Assembly (NCBI GenBank): GCA_964429745.1
Contig: CAYSDI010000004.1
Coordinates: 1-64,000, forward strand
From: WGOA01 sp964429745
Lineage (GTDB): Bacteria; Bacteroidota; Bacteroidia; Chitinophagales; BACL12
Direction: 5' to 3'
Length of the DNA stretch: 64,000 nucleotides
Shown: positions 43,673-52,238 of the stretch, piece by piece
Numbering within the stretch: position 1 is the stretch's first letter
How the letters are laid out: each line of letters starts with the position of its first letter
Position numbers and translations under genes: made by a program
Notes under the pieces: model-generated
The model's input: only the letters and a program-made list of their open reading frames with translations
Databases searched by the model: none
What the model was told of the DNA's origin: nothing

Positions 43673-44122
43673 GTGAAGCGGCAATCAACTCCAAAAAAAG
43701 TCTCTCCAAAAAAGCTGATCAGTTTTTCCTATCAAAGTGCCGGTGATAAAGGTATTCTCAAGCTAATCGAAACCGTTCGAACAGGGATTCCGTTTGCTGA
43801 ATTTCACAAGCATGCCCAAACCATGCCCTTTACTATAGAGCAATGGGCGGAGTATCTTCACGTATCCGTGCGAACTATACAAAGAAGCAGAAAAGAAGAC
43901 ACGGCCTTTCAGGCGCTTCAGGCAGAGCGAATTGTAGAGATTATTATGGTCTACAAACATGGTATTGAAGTCTTTTCAAACCAGGATAAGCTTAACAAAT
44001 GGTTGGTGACTCGTACAGCCACTATGGGGGGAAAAGCCCCGCAGGACTTTCTGGATACCAAGCTTGGTGTTGGTTTGGTCAACGATGAATTGGGCAGAAT
44101 AGAGCACGGCATTCTGGCATGA
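43673..44122 (+). CDS. Antitoxin of the Xre/MbcA/ParS family
   Basis: A 149-residue protein starting at GTG 43673. The N-terminal and central region has a helix-turn-helix-like segment (FTIEQWAEYLHVSVRTIQRS); the C-terminal DUF2384 domain has EVFSNQDKLNKWLVTRT, MGGKAPQDFLDT and ELGRIEHGILA, the toxin-blocking part that enters the toxin's active site. It represses its own operon in known systems. Its stop overlaps the toxin start (ATGA), the standard arrangement. Confidence 0.9.
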   Translation: MKRQSTPKKVSPKKLISFSYQSAGDKGILKLIETVRTGIPFAEFHKHAQTMPFTIEQWAEYLHVSVRTIQRSRKEDTAFQALQAERIVEIIMVYKHGIEVFSNQDKLNKWLVTRTATMGGKAPQDFLDTKLGVGLVNDELGRIEHGILA

Positions 44123-44577
44123 TCGTTTATCGTCTCTGCAAAGGCCAGTACAAGACTGATCTTTCGGGAAAAGGAGCTGAATTGTATTCCGGGAGATGGA
44201 ACAGCAAGGGTACAGCCATGCTCTACACGAGCCAATCCCAAGCGTTGGCGCTCTTAGAAATTTTGGCACACGTTGGTAAAGAGAGCATGCCCGAGGGTTA
44301 TTTTATGATAGCTATTTACTTGCCAGATGACGCCAGTATGTTAGCCGTGGCACTTGCCGACTTACCAAAAGACTGGAAAGCTGTTCCTTTTGCAAACAGC
44401 ACCCAAAGACTTGGTGACCAGTTCATCAGAGACGGGCACTCCCTTGTACTAAAAGTACCATCTGTATTTGTACCCGGTGACTGTAACTACTTAGTTAGTC
44501 CAAAGCACGAACAAATGCAGGGAGTTACGGTCATCTCGCAAGACCCCTTTAAGTTGGACCCCCGATTCACCTCTTGA
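44119..44577 (+). CDS. RES-domain toxin (NAD+ degrading)
   Basis: A 152-residue RES protein. The family's Arg, Glu and Ser positions are seen in YRLCKGQY, GAELYSGRWNSKGTAMLY, ALALLEILAHV and the late FVPGDCNYLVSP. Known RES toxins (MbcT, ParT, Res) consume NAD+ by phosphorolysis or ADP-ribosylation and halt growth when freed from the antitoxin. The gene overlaps the antitoxin by 4 bp. The gene is full length, so the pair looks functional. Confidence 0.9.
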   Translation: MIVYRLCKGQYKTDLSGKGAELYSGRWNSKGTAMLYTSQSQALALLEILAHVGKESMPEGYFMIAIYLPDDASMLAVALADLPKDWKAVPFANSTQRLGDQFIRDGHSLVLKVPSVFVPGDCNYLVSPKHEQMQGVTVISQDPFKLDPRFTS

Positions 44578-44679
44578 GCGAACTTGAGGATGATATTGTC
44601 CAAACTACTGTATTTTCAACGCAGCATTTAAATATAATACTTCCTTTTACCTGATCACGGTGCCATCCCGGCTCCTTCT

Positions 44680-45543
44680 TTAAGCCCCTCCCTCCCAAAT
44701 GCCCCAGGCAGCCTCGGCCTGACCATACAGCATCACTAACCCATTGCCGATGGTGGCACCGGCCAGTTCGCCTTTGGTTAAAAAGATGGTTTTTTCGGGG
44801 TTGTATACCAGATCAAACAGAAGGTTGTTATAAGATAACATTTCATATGGTATCTCGGGGCGACTGAGCACGTCGGGGTGCATGCCCAACGGGGTGCAGT
44901 TAATGATGACGGGATACTGCCGCAAGACCTCAGGGGTTAATTCGCCATAGGTATAATCAACGGCAGGTCCTTGCGTGCGGGAAACGGAGCGGGTTTGGAA
45001 CCCGATTTTGCGCATGGCAAAGTGCACCGCTTTTGAAGAGCCGCCGGTGCCGAGTACCAGGGCGCCGCTGGCAGCGGAGTGGCTCGCGGTAGCGGATTTG
45101 CCTGAGGCAGTAGCGTTGCCAACAGCTGCAGCGTGGCTCGCTGCCGCGGATTCCGCTGTTCTGGCTGAAGGGCCCTTCGCCCATTGGTCCAGCAACGGCT
45201 GAATGCTGGCCAAAAATCCAATCCAGTCGGTGTTGTAGCCGGTCAGGCGCCCGTCTGGCCCGAAGTGGATGGTGTTCACTGCCCCGATGGCGCGGGCATC
45301 GTCGTCAATGGCGTCCAGATAGGCCATGACGGATTGTTTGTAGGGAATGGTGACGTTGAGGCCGCAAAGGTTGGGTTCGCGGCGCAACAGGTCGGGGAAT
45401 TCCTGGATGCTGGCCAGGGGAAAGGCCTCGTAGCGGGCGTCGGCAATGCCTTCGCGCAGAAACTTTTCGGCGAAATAGCCGGGACTTAACGAGTGGGAAA
45501 GCGGGTAACCGATAAGGCCAAAGACGCGGGTTTCGCGGGTCAT
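44680..45543 (-). CDS. aroE: Shikimate dehydrogenase with low-complexity insertion
   Basis: About 287 residues from ATG 45543 (MTRETRVFGLIGYPLSHSLS). It reduces 3-dehydroshikimate with NADPH in aromatic amino-acid synthesis. SLSPGYFAEKF and NVTIPYK form the shikimate site, TGYNTDWIGF follows, GTGGSSKAV is the NADP loop and MLYGQAEAAWGIW the end. Between the two domains (residues about 121-160) a 40-residue Ala/Ser/Thr/Gly segment (KGPSARTAESAAASHAAAV and more) replaces the usual short linker. Last gene of a four-gene minus-strand unit; DUF368 ends 10 bp upstream. Confidence 0.92.
   Translation of the reverse strand: MTRETRVFGLIGYPLSHSLSPGYFAEKFLREGIADARYEAFPLASIQEFPDLLRREPNLCGLNVTIPYKQSVMAYLDAIDDDARAIGAVNTIHFGPDGRLTGYNTDWIGFLASIQPLLDQWAKGPSARTAESAAASHAAAVGNATASGKSATASHSAASGALVLGTGGSSKAVHFAMRKIGFQTRSVSRTQGPAVDYTYGELTPEVLRQYPVIINCTPLGMHPDVLSRPEIPYEMLSYNNLLFDLVYNPEKTIFLTKGELAGATIGNGLVMLYGQAEAAWGIWEGGA
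45064..45183. repeat. Imperfect internal repeat encoding the aroE insertion
   Basis: Two diverged copies share GTGGCTCGC followed by GCGGATT about 60 bp apart, encoding the Ala/Ser-rich linker. The N-terminal edge of the insertion is the palindrome GGCTGAAGGGCCCTTCGCCC (near 45163-45182), containing the dispersed decamer CCCTTCGCCC. Confidence 0.65.
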
Positions 45544-45553
45544 AGCCGCCAAA

Positions 45554-46504
45554 TTACGCCGACTTTTTTTCCTTGCCGGAGCCCAGGTTTTCGATGCCCC
45601 AAACAAGCGCAGCGCCGATAACGATAAAGACCAGTGCTATCCAGAACTCCTGGTTCACCGCTGGCATCAACCATTCGTAGCCGGTGTCGGCTACTTTGAT
45701 CGTGCCATCGGGCATTGTCCGTTCTTCCGTTAGTGTTGTTTTCCAAGGCCAGATGATAAGCAGGGATCCTGCCACAAATCCGGTCAAGAGTCCGACGGTC
45801 TGGTCGTGAAAGCGCTTGAGGACAAAATCTAAAAGGCGGCTGAAGACCACCAGACCAATTCCACAACCTAACATTACTGGCAATAGAATGCCGATGTCAC
45901 GGTTTTTGGCCGCGGCCAGAATGAGCCAGTAATTGCCCATGATCAGCAGCACAAAAGAACCGGAAAGTCCGGGCAAAATCATGGAGCAAATGGCCACGAT
46001 TCCGCAGACAAAAAGGTAACCAAAATTTGTATTCTCTGTGCCAGGCGTGAGCAGCGCGATGCCTACCGCGATCCCGATGCCAACGACCAACATCGCCACA
46101 ACGCCTGCGTTCCACTTTCGAACAAAACGAAACACAAACACAATAGAAGTTAGGATGAGCCCAAAGAAAAACGCAAGCGTAAAAACCTGGTAATGTTCAA
46201 AGGCATAACTCAGTACAGCTGCCAACGAAACTACGGCCAACCCTACGCCTAAAAACAAGGCTATCAGAAACGGAAGGTTAACATACTGCGAAAACTCCTT
46301 AAAACGGCCGCTGAACAGCAGTTTAACAGCGTTCAGATCAAAGGACTTTAACGCCGTTATCAGCTCATCAAAAACCCCCGTAATAAAAGCTATGGTACCT
46401 CCGGATACTCCGGGAATGACGTTGGCGGTGCCCATCGCAAAGCCTTTGGCTGTCAAAATGGCATACTCCGTCCAGGAGCGTTTGGATGGGGAAACTTGGC
46501 TCAT
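45554..46504 (-). CDS. DUF368 membrane protein (undecaprenyl-phosphate translocase type)
   Basis: A 316-residue polytopic membrane protein. Two related motifs, NVIPGVSGGTIAFITGVFDEL near the N-terminus (first 20 residues of this family hallmark) and MILPGLSGSFVLLIMG in the second half, show the inverted-repeat architecture of DUF368. Members such as PopT recycle C55-isoprenyl phosphate across the cytoplasmic membrane. It sits between the ComA-like and aroE genes, a conserved Bacteroidota order. Confidence 0.88.
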   Translation of the reverse strand: MSQVSPSKRSWTEYAILTAKGFAMGTANVIPGVSGGTIAFITGVFDELITALKSFDLNAVKLLFSGRFKEFSQYVNLPFLIALFLGVGLAVVSLAAVLSYAFEHYQVFTLAFFFGLILTSIVFVFRFVRKWNAGVVAMLVVGIGIAVGIALLTPGTENTNFGYLFVCGIVAICSMILPGLSGSFVLLIMGNYWLILAAAKNRDIGILLPVMLGCGIGLVVFSRLLDFVLKRFHDQTVGLLTGFVAGSLLIIWPWKTTLTEERTMPDGTIKVADTGYEWLMPAVNQEFWIALVFIVIGAALVWGIENLGSGKEKKSA

Positions 46505-46558
46505 GATAGGTGGTGGCCTTTTAAGGCAAAGGTGGTCAGATGCGGCGCAAAGCAGCCA

Positions 46559-47371
46559 TTAGTACTCGGTAGTCGGGTTGCTGGCTTCTACTTCCTTGGT
46601 GTCGCGCTTGGTAAGAAAGTGGTCAAAGGTGTCGCTGCGCAGGCCGAGGCGCAGGGTTTCCAGCGGAATTACTTCTGACGGGGCAATATTGCCCAGGTTT
46701 ACGTTGGCGCCAATGAGTTTGACGAACCAAACCTGCTGCTCTTTCATTGGAGCTTCCCAAATGATGCGCTCCTCGGGAATTTTAGTCAGAATTTCTTCGA
46801 TCAACCCGGAGCGCACTTCACCGGTACCGCGGTAGATGCCAACCGTGCCGCTTTCGCGGGCTTCGGCAATTACTTTCCACGCGCCGGCATCGAGCTCCTG
46901 GCGCATGAGGCGAATCCATTTGTAGGGTGGCAGGATTTTGCTGGCGTCTTTGGAACCCACTTCGGACAGCACGGTCACATAGCGCGAAAGCTTGCGTATG
47001 TAGTCGCACTTTTGATCGTGGTCCAGGTCTAGCGAGCCGTCGCTGACCTCGGTGTATTCCATGCCATAGTGCTCCAGGAGCCGAAGGAAATCGTCAAACT
47101 GGCCACGGACGATGAACGCTTCGAACAAGGTGCCTCCAAAATAGACGGGGATGCCCGACTCTTTGTAGAGTTCCAGCTTGTCTTCCAGATTTGGGCTGAC
47201 GTAAGAGGTGCCGAATCCGAGCTTGACGATGTCGATGTAGGGCTCGCTGACCTCGAGCATGTCCTCGACTTGGCGCAGGCTCAAGCCTTTGTCCATCACC
47301 ATCGTTAAGCCGTATTTGCGCGGCTTCAGGCTGCGGTCAGGAATGTCCGCAAGATTAAACAGGTATCGCAT
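46559..47371 (-). CDS. Phosphosulfolactate synthase (ComA) family protein
   Basis: A 270-residue TIM-barrel protein. GLTMVMDKGLSLRQVEDML, DIVKLGFGTSYV, GIPVYFGGTLFEAF, EVSDGSLDL and LGNIAPSEVIPLETLRLGLR match the ComA family, which adds sulfite to phosphoenolpyruvate. In archaea this starts coenzyme M synthesis; Bacteroidota have the gene but no methanogenesis, so the product, perhaps a sulfonate precursor of sulfonolipids, is unsettled. It lies in the TPR-ComA-DUF368-aroE unit with spacings of 28 and 54 bp. Confidence 0.85.
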   Translation of the reverse strand: MRYLFNLADIPDRSLKPRKYGLTMVMDKGLSLRQVEDMLEVSEPYIDIVKLGFGTSYVSPNLEDKLELYKESGIPVYFGGTLFEAFIVRGQFDDFLRLLEHYGMEYTEVSDGSLDLDHDQKCDYIRKLSRYVTVLSEVGSKDASKILPPYKWIRLMRQELDAGAWKVIAEARESGTVGIYRGTGEVRSGLIEEILTKIPEERIIWEAPMKEQQVWFVKLIGANVNLGNIAPSEVIPLETLRLGLRSDTFDHFLTKRDTKEVEASNPTTEY

Positions 47372-47399
47372 ACCGTGGTGCTTTTAGCGTTAAAGTGTG

Positions 47400-48812
47400 C
47401 TAGCGGTTGTACTGCTTGATGAGGTCCAGGACCAGAGGGTCCTTTTCCAATTGGGGAAAAAGCTCAAAGAGCACAGGATGGGCGGGAGCGTCAAGGTCCA
47501 GGGCGTGTTGAAGGCTTTCGCTGCCTTCCCGGCCCCGGCCGGAAATCATGAGACATGCGCCGTGGAGGTAATGGAGGAGTGCCAGGTCGCCACAATGGGC
47601 GATGGCTTCAGAGGCCGCCACGACGGCGGCTTCGCGGGCGCCGGATTCAGCCAGCATACGGCTGTACTGAACCCAGTGAGGAGGATAGTCGGGTCGGATT
47701 CGAAGGGCTTCGCGGTAACTGACCAAGGCCTGGTCAATGTAGTCCAATTCGTATTGCAACCGCCCGAGTTCCACCTGGTACTCGGCGTGTTCTGGTTCCA
47801 GTTGAATGGCCTTTTTGAAGTTACGCAGCGCCTGTTCCCGGTTGTTTTGCGCCAGATAAGTGTGCCCAATTCGCGAATAGGCCTCGCTGAAGTACGGGTC
47901 CAGTTGGAGCGCCTTGCGGTAGTGGTGCCGGGCACCGCCCCATTCCCCCAGTTTTTCGCGGCAGGAGCCGATGCGGAAATAGACTTCTTCATCAGGCTCA
48001 TTTCGGTCAATGGCCTGTAAAAAGAGGGAAATGGCCTCGCGGTAGCGCTCAAGTCGGTAGAGCGCTTCGCCGGTGTCGCGGTAAACGGGACCAAATTTCT
48101 CTTCGATGGCCTGCACAAATTCGTAGGCCTCGATAGCTTTTTCAAAGAGCCCCATACCGGCGTAAGCCTTGCCCAAGTTGTACCAGGCCAGGTAGGCGTA
48201 GGGGTGGCGGTCAATGATCTGGCTGTTGAGCGACACGCTCTCCTCGTACTTTTCCGAAATGTCAACGCAGTACCAAAGCTTGGTCAGCGCATCTTCAGAT
48301 TCGGGGTTGAGGTCGAGGGCCATGCGGAGTTTTTCGAACATTTGGTCAAAATCTTCGAGGTCTCCGTAGACTTCGGCCATTTCTACCAGAATTTGATCGT
48401 GCTCCTCCAGGTCGGCGCGCTCCAGGGCTTCTTCCAGGCAACTAATGGCCTTGGGGTATTCTTCTTTCTGCACGTAGAGGTCTGCGCGCAGGTAGTAAAT
48501 CTCAATTTCTGATGGGTCGTAAAGCGCGGCCTGGTCGGTGCAGATCATGGCTTCGTCAAAGCGGCGCATTTCAAAGAGGACGTCCGCTTTGCGGATGTAA
48601 AACAATGCGTTGTAAGGATTTAGCTCCAGACCGTATTCGGAAGCCTGCAAGGCCATTTCCAGTTCGTCCTGGTCCTGGTAGTGCTCGATGATCTGTTCCA
48701 GGTCTTCATCGTCGAAGAAGGCCAGAACGTCTTCGGCCAATGCGCGTTCGAAACGGGTAACCAATTCCCGAATTTCACGACCCTCCCTTTCCCACGCTTC
48801 GCCTTTAAACAT
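47400..48812 (-). CDS. Tetratricopeptide repeat protein
   Basis: A 470-residue protein built almost entirely of TPR helices: for example AYLAWYNLGKAYAGMGLFEK, DEEVYFRIGSCREKLGEWG, YFSEAYSRIGHTYLAQNNRE and EHAEYQVELGRLQYELDYID. About ten repeats. There is no signal peptide or catalytic domain, so it is a cytoplasmic scaffold. It is the first gene of the four-gene unit ending in aroE; TAACTTTG (48820-48827, minus strand) is a candidate -7 box close to the start. It is conserved in Bacteroidota next to the ComA homologue; the client is unknown. Confidence 0.85.
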   Translation of the reverse strand: MFKGEAWEREGREIRELVTRFERALAEDVLAFFDDEDLEQIIEHYQDQDELEMALQASEYGLELNPYNALFYIRKADVLFEMRRFDEAMICTDQAALYDPSEIEIYYLRADLYVQKEEYPKAISCLEEALERADLEEHDQILVEMAEVYGDLEDFDQMFEKLRMALDLNPESEDALTKLWYCVDISEKYEESVSLNSQIIDRHPYAYLAWYNLGKAYAGMGLFEKAIEAYEFVQAIEEKFGPVYRDTGEALYRLERYREAISLFLQAIDRNEPDEEVYFRIGSCREKLGEWGGARHHYRKALQLDPYFSEAYSRIGHTYLAQNNREQALRNFKKAIQLEPEHAEYQVELGRLQYELDYIDQALVSYREALRIRPDYPPHWVQYSRMLAESGAREAAVVAASEAIAHCGDLALLHYLHGACLMISGRGREGSESLQHALDLDAPAHPVLFELFPQLEKDPLVLDLIKQYNR

Positions 48813-49080
48813 AGACGTGCAAAGTTACGCAACTGCTCGAATCTACGGCTTTTGTTCATTGTGGTGCAAAGGAGATACCCACACTGTATTAACTCATTGA
48901 CTATCAAGGCATTAAATTGCAATTTTGGTTGAGTTGCCCCCCTTTTCCACCGGGTGAGTTTCCGCTTTTGTGCGGAGTTTTGGGACCCCTTCGCCCGGAA
49001 ATGGACGACGAGACCAGCCTGGCTTTCGCTAACTTTGGCCAGCCAAACCGGCCATTTTCCCCCATTTGGGAGACAACTTC

Positions 49081-50634
49081 ATGCTTATGGAAACGATCAC
49101 GTCAACTGCGCTACCTTTTTTGTCGGAATTGGGGCTTCGCGCCATGAATCCCGGCACTTCTACCGGCCAGCACCACCTCAAAACAGGGGGTGAACGCCTC
49201 GAATCTTTTTCTCCGGTGGACGGTCAACTGATTGGCGCCGTAGAGGCCACCACAGAAGAAGCGTACCACCAGGTGGTCCAGAAGGCCCAGGAAGCTTTTT
49301 TGGAATGGCGAACCTGGCCGGCACCGCGCCGCGGCGAAGTAGTGCGCCAAATCGGGCAGGAACTGCGCCTGCACAAGGACGCGCTGGGACAATTGGTCAG
49401 CTACGAAATGGGCAAAAGCCTGCAGGAGGGCTTGGGCGAAGTGCAGGAAATGATTGACATCTGCGATTTTGCCGTGGGTCTTTCGCGGCAATTGTATGGC
49501 TTAAGCATGCATTCGGAGCGCCCCGGGCACCGCATGTACGAGCAATGGCATCCGCTGGGAGTGGTCGGCATTATTTCGGCATTCAACTTTCCGGTGGCTG
49601 TGTGGGCCTGGAACAGCGCCATCGCCTGGGTTTGTGGCGATACCTGCGTGTGGAAACCTTCAGAGAAAGTGCCGCTGACCGCGGTGGCCTGTCAGTTGAT
49701 TACCGCCAAAGTTTTCGCCGCCAACGGGGTGCCCGAAGGGGTGTCCTGCCTGGTCAATGGCAACTACAAAACGGGGGAATGGATGAGCAATGACGCGCGA
49801 CTTCCGCTCATCAGCGCCACCGGTTCCACCCGCATGGGCAAGCTCGTGGGCACGGCGGTGGCGGGGCGCCTCGGTCGTTCGCTGCTGGAGCTCGGCGGCA
49901 ACAATGCCATCATCGTCAGTGAAAAAGCGGACCTGGATCTGGCGCTCCTGGGGGCGCTGTTTGGTGCCGTGGGAACTGCCGGCCAGCGCTGCACCACCAC
50001 ACGCCGCCTGATCATTCACGAATCGGTTTACGACTCGCTTCGCGCCAAGCTGGTGGCGGCCTACGGGCAGCTCCGCATCGGCGATCCGTTGGATGCAGCG
50101 AACCACGTCGGTCCGCTGATTGATCGCACAGCCGTGGAGCAGTACCTCGGCGCTATTCAACAAGTGGAAGCGGCGGGTGGTCGTTTTGCAGTGCAAGGCG
50201 GTGTCTTGCAAGGCTCCGGTTACGAGAGTGGCTGTTACGTGAAACCCTGCATTGCCGAAGTGGAGAACACCTGGCCGGTAGTGCAGCACGAAACCTTTGC
50301 GCCAATTCTCTACCTGATTAAATACCGCACGCTGGAAGAAGCCATTGCGCAGCAGAACGGCGTACCCCAGGGCTTGAGCTCTGCCATCATGACCCGCGAC
50401 CTGATCGAAGCCGAGCGCTTTCTGTCTTCAGCGGGTTCTGATTGCGGCATTGCCAACGTCAACATCGGCACTTCGGGTGCGGAGATTGGCGGCGCTTTTG
50501 GCGGCGAGAAAGAAACTGGCGGTGGCCGCGAGTCCGGTTCTGATTCCTGGAAAGCCTACATGCGGCGCCAAACCAATACGATCAACTACACCACCAGCTT
50601 ACCGCTGGCGCAGGGCATCAAGTTTGATCTTTAA
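49081..50634 (+). CDS. Aldehyde dehydrogenase, ALDH7 (aminoadipate-semialdehyde) type
   Basis: About 517 residues from ATG 49081; an in-frame ATG at 49066 is also possible. NAD-dependent aldehyde dehydrogenase: VGIISAFNFPVAVWAWN, WKPSEKVPLTA, STRMGKLVG, the catalytic Glu in LLELGGNNAIIV and the catalytic Cys in GTAGQRCTTTRRL. The last two are antiquitin (ALDH7A1) signatures, pointing to oxidation of alpha-aminoadipate semialdehyde in lysine breakdown. TAACTTTG (49028-49035) is a candidate -7 box. It is divergent from the TPR gene. Confidence 0.9.
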   Translation: MLMETITSTALPFLSELGLRAMNPGTSTGQHHLKTGGERLESFSPVDGQLIGAVEATTEEAYHQVVQKAQEAFLEWRTWPAPRRGEVVRQIGQELRLHKDALGQLVSYEMGKSLQEGLGEVQEMIDICDFAVGLSRQLYGLSMHSERPGHRMYEQWHPLGVVGIISAFNFPVAVWAWNSAIAWVCGDTCVWKPSEKVPLTAVACQLITAKVFAANGVPEGVSCLVNGNYKTGEWMSNDARLPLISATGSTRMGKLVGTAVAGRLGRSLLELGGNNAIIVSEKADLDLALLGALFGAVGTAGQRCTTTRRLIIHESVYDSLRAKLVAAYGQLRIGDPLDAANHVGPLIDRTAVEQYLGAIQQVEAAGGRFAVQGGVLQGSGYESGCYVKPCIAEVENTWPVVQHETFAPILYLIKYRTLEEAIAQQNGVPQGLSSAIMTRDLIEAERFLSSAGSDCGIANVNIGTSGAEIGGAFGGEKETGGGRESGSDSWKAYMRRQTNTINYTTSLPLAQGIKFDL

Positions 50635-50716
50635 GGCCGCTATTTTTGGTGCAGGCAGCGGCTCAGTTGATTTCTTTACAGGAGCCACCATGGCATCAGC
50701 CGCTTGATCATCCAAC

Positions 50717-52054
50717 ATGGCGTTGACCGATCCTATTCGCGTACTGATTGAAAGCCCCCTGGCGCCAGAGCTCTTCTGGGCCTGGGGGCTTTTCGCGCGC
50801 GGTGGCAATGTTGGCTGGGAGCCAGCCTCGCCCGCGGATCAACCAGGGGATGCCGGTGTTTTGTGGATTTCAGAAGATCCACGCGCTGATGTGGTGTTGT
50901 CTGATGTGTTTCGCCAGCAGGCGGAGCGCGGGGAATGGGCCTCGGAGCGTGTGATGCCTGACGAGCCGATATTGCGGGCAGCGGACGGTCAGGTAGATCC
51001 ACTTTCCACAGCTTTTTATCTGGTGAACAGCCTGCAGGAGCACGGCTCTTCTGCCAGGGATGCTTACGATAGGTTTCCCTATGCCGCCAGTTTGCAGGCC
51101 CGTTTTGATTGTGTGGAAGAGAACTTGGTCGGTCATGCTTTTGATCGGCTGTACGAGCGCTTACGCGAGCGTTTTGCCTGGCCTGCGCGGGTTGCTCCCC
51201 CTAGCTTAATTCTGCTTTCGCATGACATTGACCTGGTTTACCGGGGCTGGCGCGAAGACGGCAAGCACGCGCTGGTCCGCGGTCAATTGGCAGCGGTGGC
51301 GGGGTTGCTCTGGCGGCAGGCCAGCGGACAGCCGGACTGGCTGAACATAGAAAAAATTATGGACTTGGACCAGCGCTGGGGCATGCCGGCCACGTTCTTT
51401 TGGATACCGCGCAAAGCCAAGCGGGGCGAATCGCCTCCGGATGCCGATTACCGGCTGGATGAACCGCGCATTCACCGTGCCATGAAGGCCGTTGCTGCGA
51501 CGCCCGGTTTTTCGCTCGGGCTGCATGCCAGTGCAGGGGGCTCATTGGCGGCAGAGCGCGCCGGATTCCCCTATCCAGTGGCCATCAACCGCCAGCACTT
51601 TTTGAAGTTTCGCCTTCCGGACCACTACGAACAGGTGGAGCAGGCCGGTTTGGCAGCAGACGCCAGTCTGGGATTTTCGGAGCGGCCCGGCTTTCGCAAC
51701 AGCTACGGCATGCCGTTCCAGCCCTGGTCGCTTCAACGCCGGGAGCCGTATCGCTTTGTGGAGTTTCCGCTCCACCTCATGGACGCTACGTTTAACCATT
51801 ACTGGCTCGGGGGAAGGGATGCCGAATCCCGAGCGGCGTTTGCCGTGGAGCGCGGGGGGGCGTTCCTGGAAAAGAACCGCCGCGGAGCGGTTTTGTCAAT
51901 GTTGTGGCACAACAATTACCTGACGGGGGGAGCCTACGCAGCGTTTGGTCCGGTGTACCGCGCCTGGATGCAGCGCTGCCGTGAGCTCGGGCTCCTCGGA
52001 CTGGATTTGAAAAGCGCGCTGGGGCGTTGGGGGGGGCTTGGCGGCAAGGAGTGA
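50717..52054 (+). CDS. Polysaccharide deacetylase-family protein
   Basis: A 445-residue protein. The N-terminal ~170 residues form an unknown alpha/beta domain as in DUF7033 relatives. The NodB-like barrel starts at LILLSHDIDLVYRG (motif 1, metal-binding SHDxD), followed by MPATFFWIPRKAK, SLGLHASAGG and MLWHNNYLTGG (late metal/His motif). These enzymes remove acetyl groups from amino sugars. There is no signal peptide, as in members linked to O-antigen/capsule loci. It starts 82 bp after the ALDH gene. A short CATCCAGCCAAA duplication lies 23 bp beyond the stop. Confidence 0.82.
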   Translation: MALTDPIRVLIESPLAPELFWAWGLFARGGNVGWEPASPADQPGDAGVLWISEDPRADVVLSDVFRQQAERGEWASERVMPDEPILRAADGQVDPLSTAFYLVNSLQEHGSSARDAYDRFPYAASLQARFDCVEENLVGHAFDRLYERLRERFAWPARVAPPSLILLSHDIDLVYRGWREDGKHALVRGQLAAVAGLLWRQASGQPDWLNIEKIMDLDQRWGMPATFFWIPRKAKRGESPPDADYRLDEPRIHRAMKAVAATPGFSLGLHASAGGSLAAERAGFPYPVAINRQHFLKFRLPDHYEQVEQAGLAADASLGFSERPGFRNSYGMPFQPWSLQRREPYRFVEFPLHLMDATFNHYWLGGRDAESRAAFAVERGGAFLEKNRRGAVLSMLWHNNYLTGGAYAAFGPVYRAWMQRCRELGLLGLDLKSALGRWGGLGGKE

Positions 52055-52238
52055 TGGCCTTATAGCGCTAAGTCTGCATCCAGCCAAACATCCAGCCAAA
52101 TGGGGGCCGTATGCCTGTCACAACCGGGCAACTCCGCTTTGCCTTTTTTGGACATCTTGCGTTAAGTTGCTCTGGAACATAAAGCCCTTTCGACCTATGG
52201 ACATTTCATAGCATGCGTTAGGGTATGGTTTCCAGATC

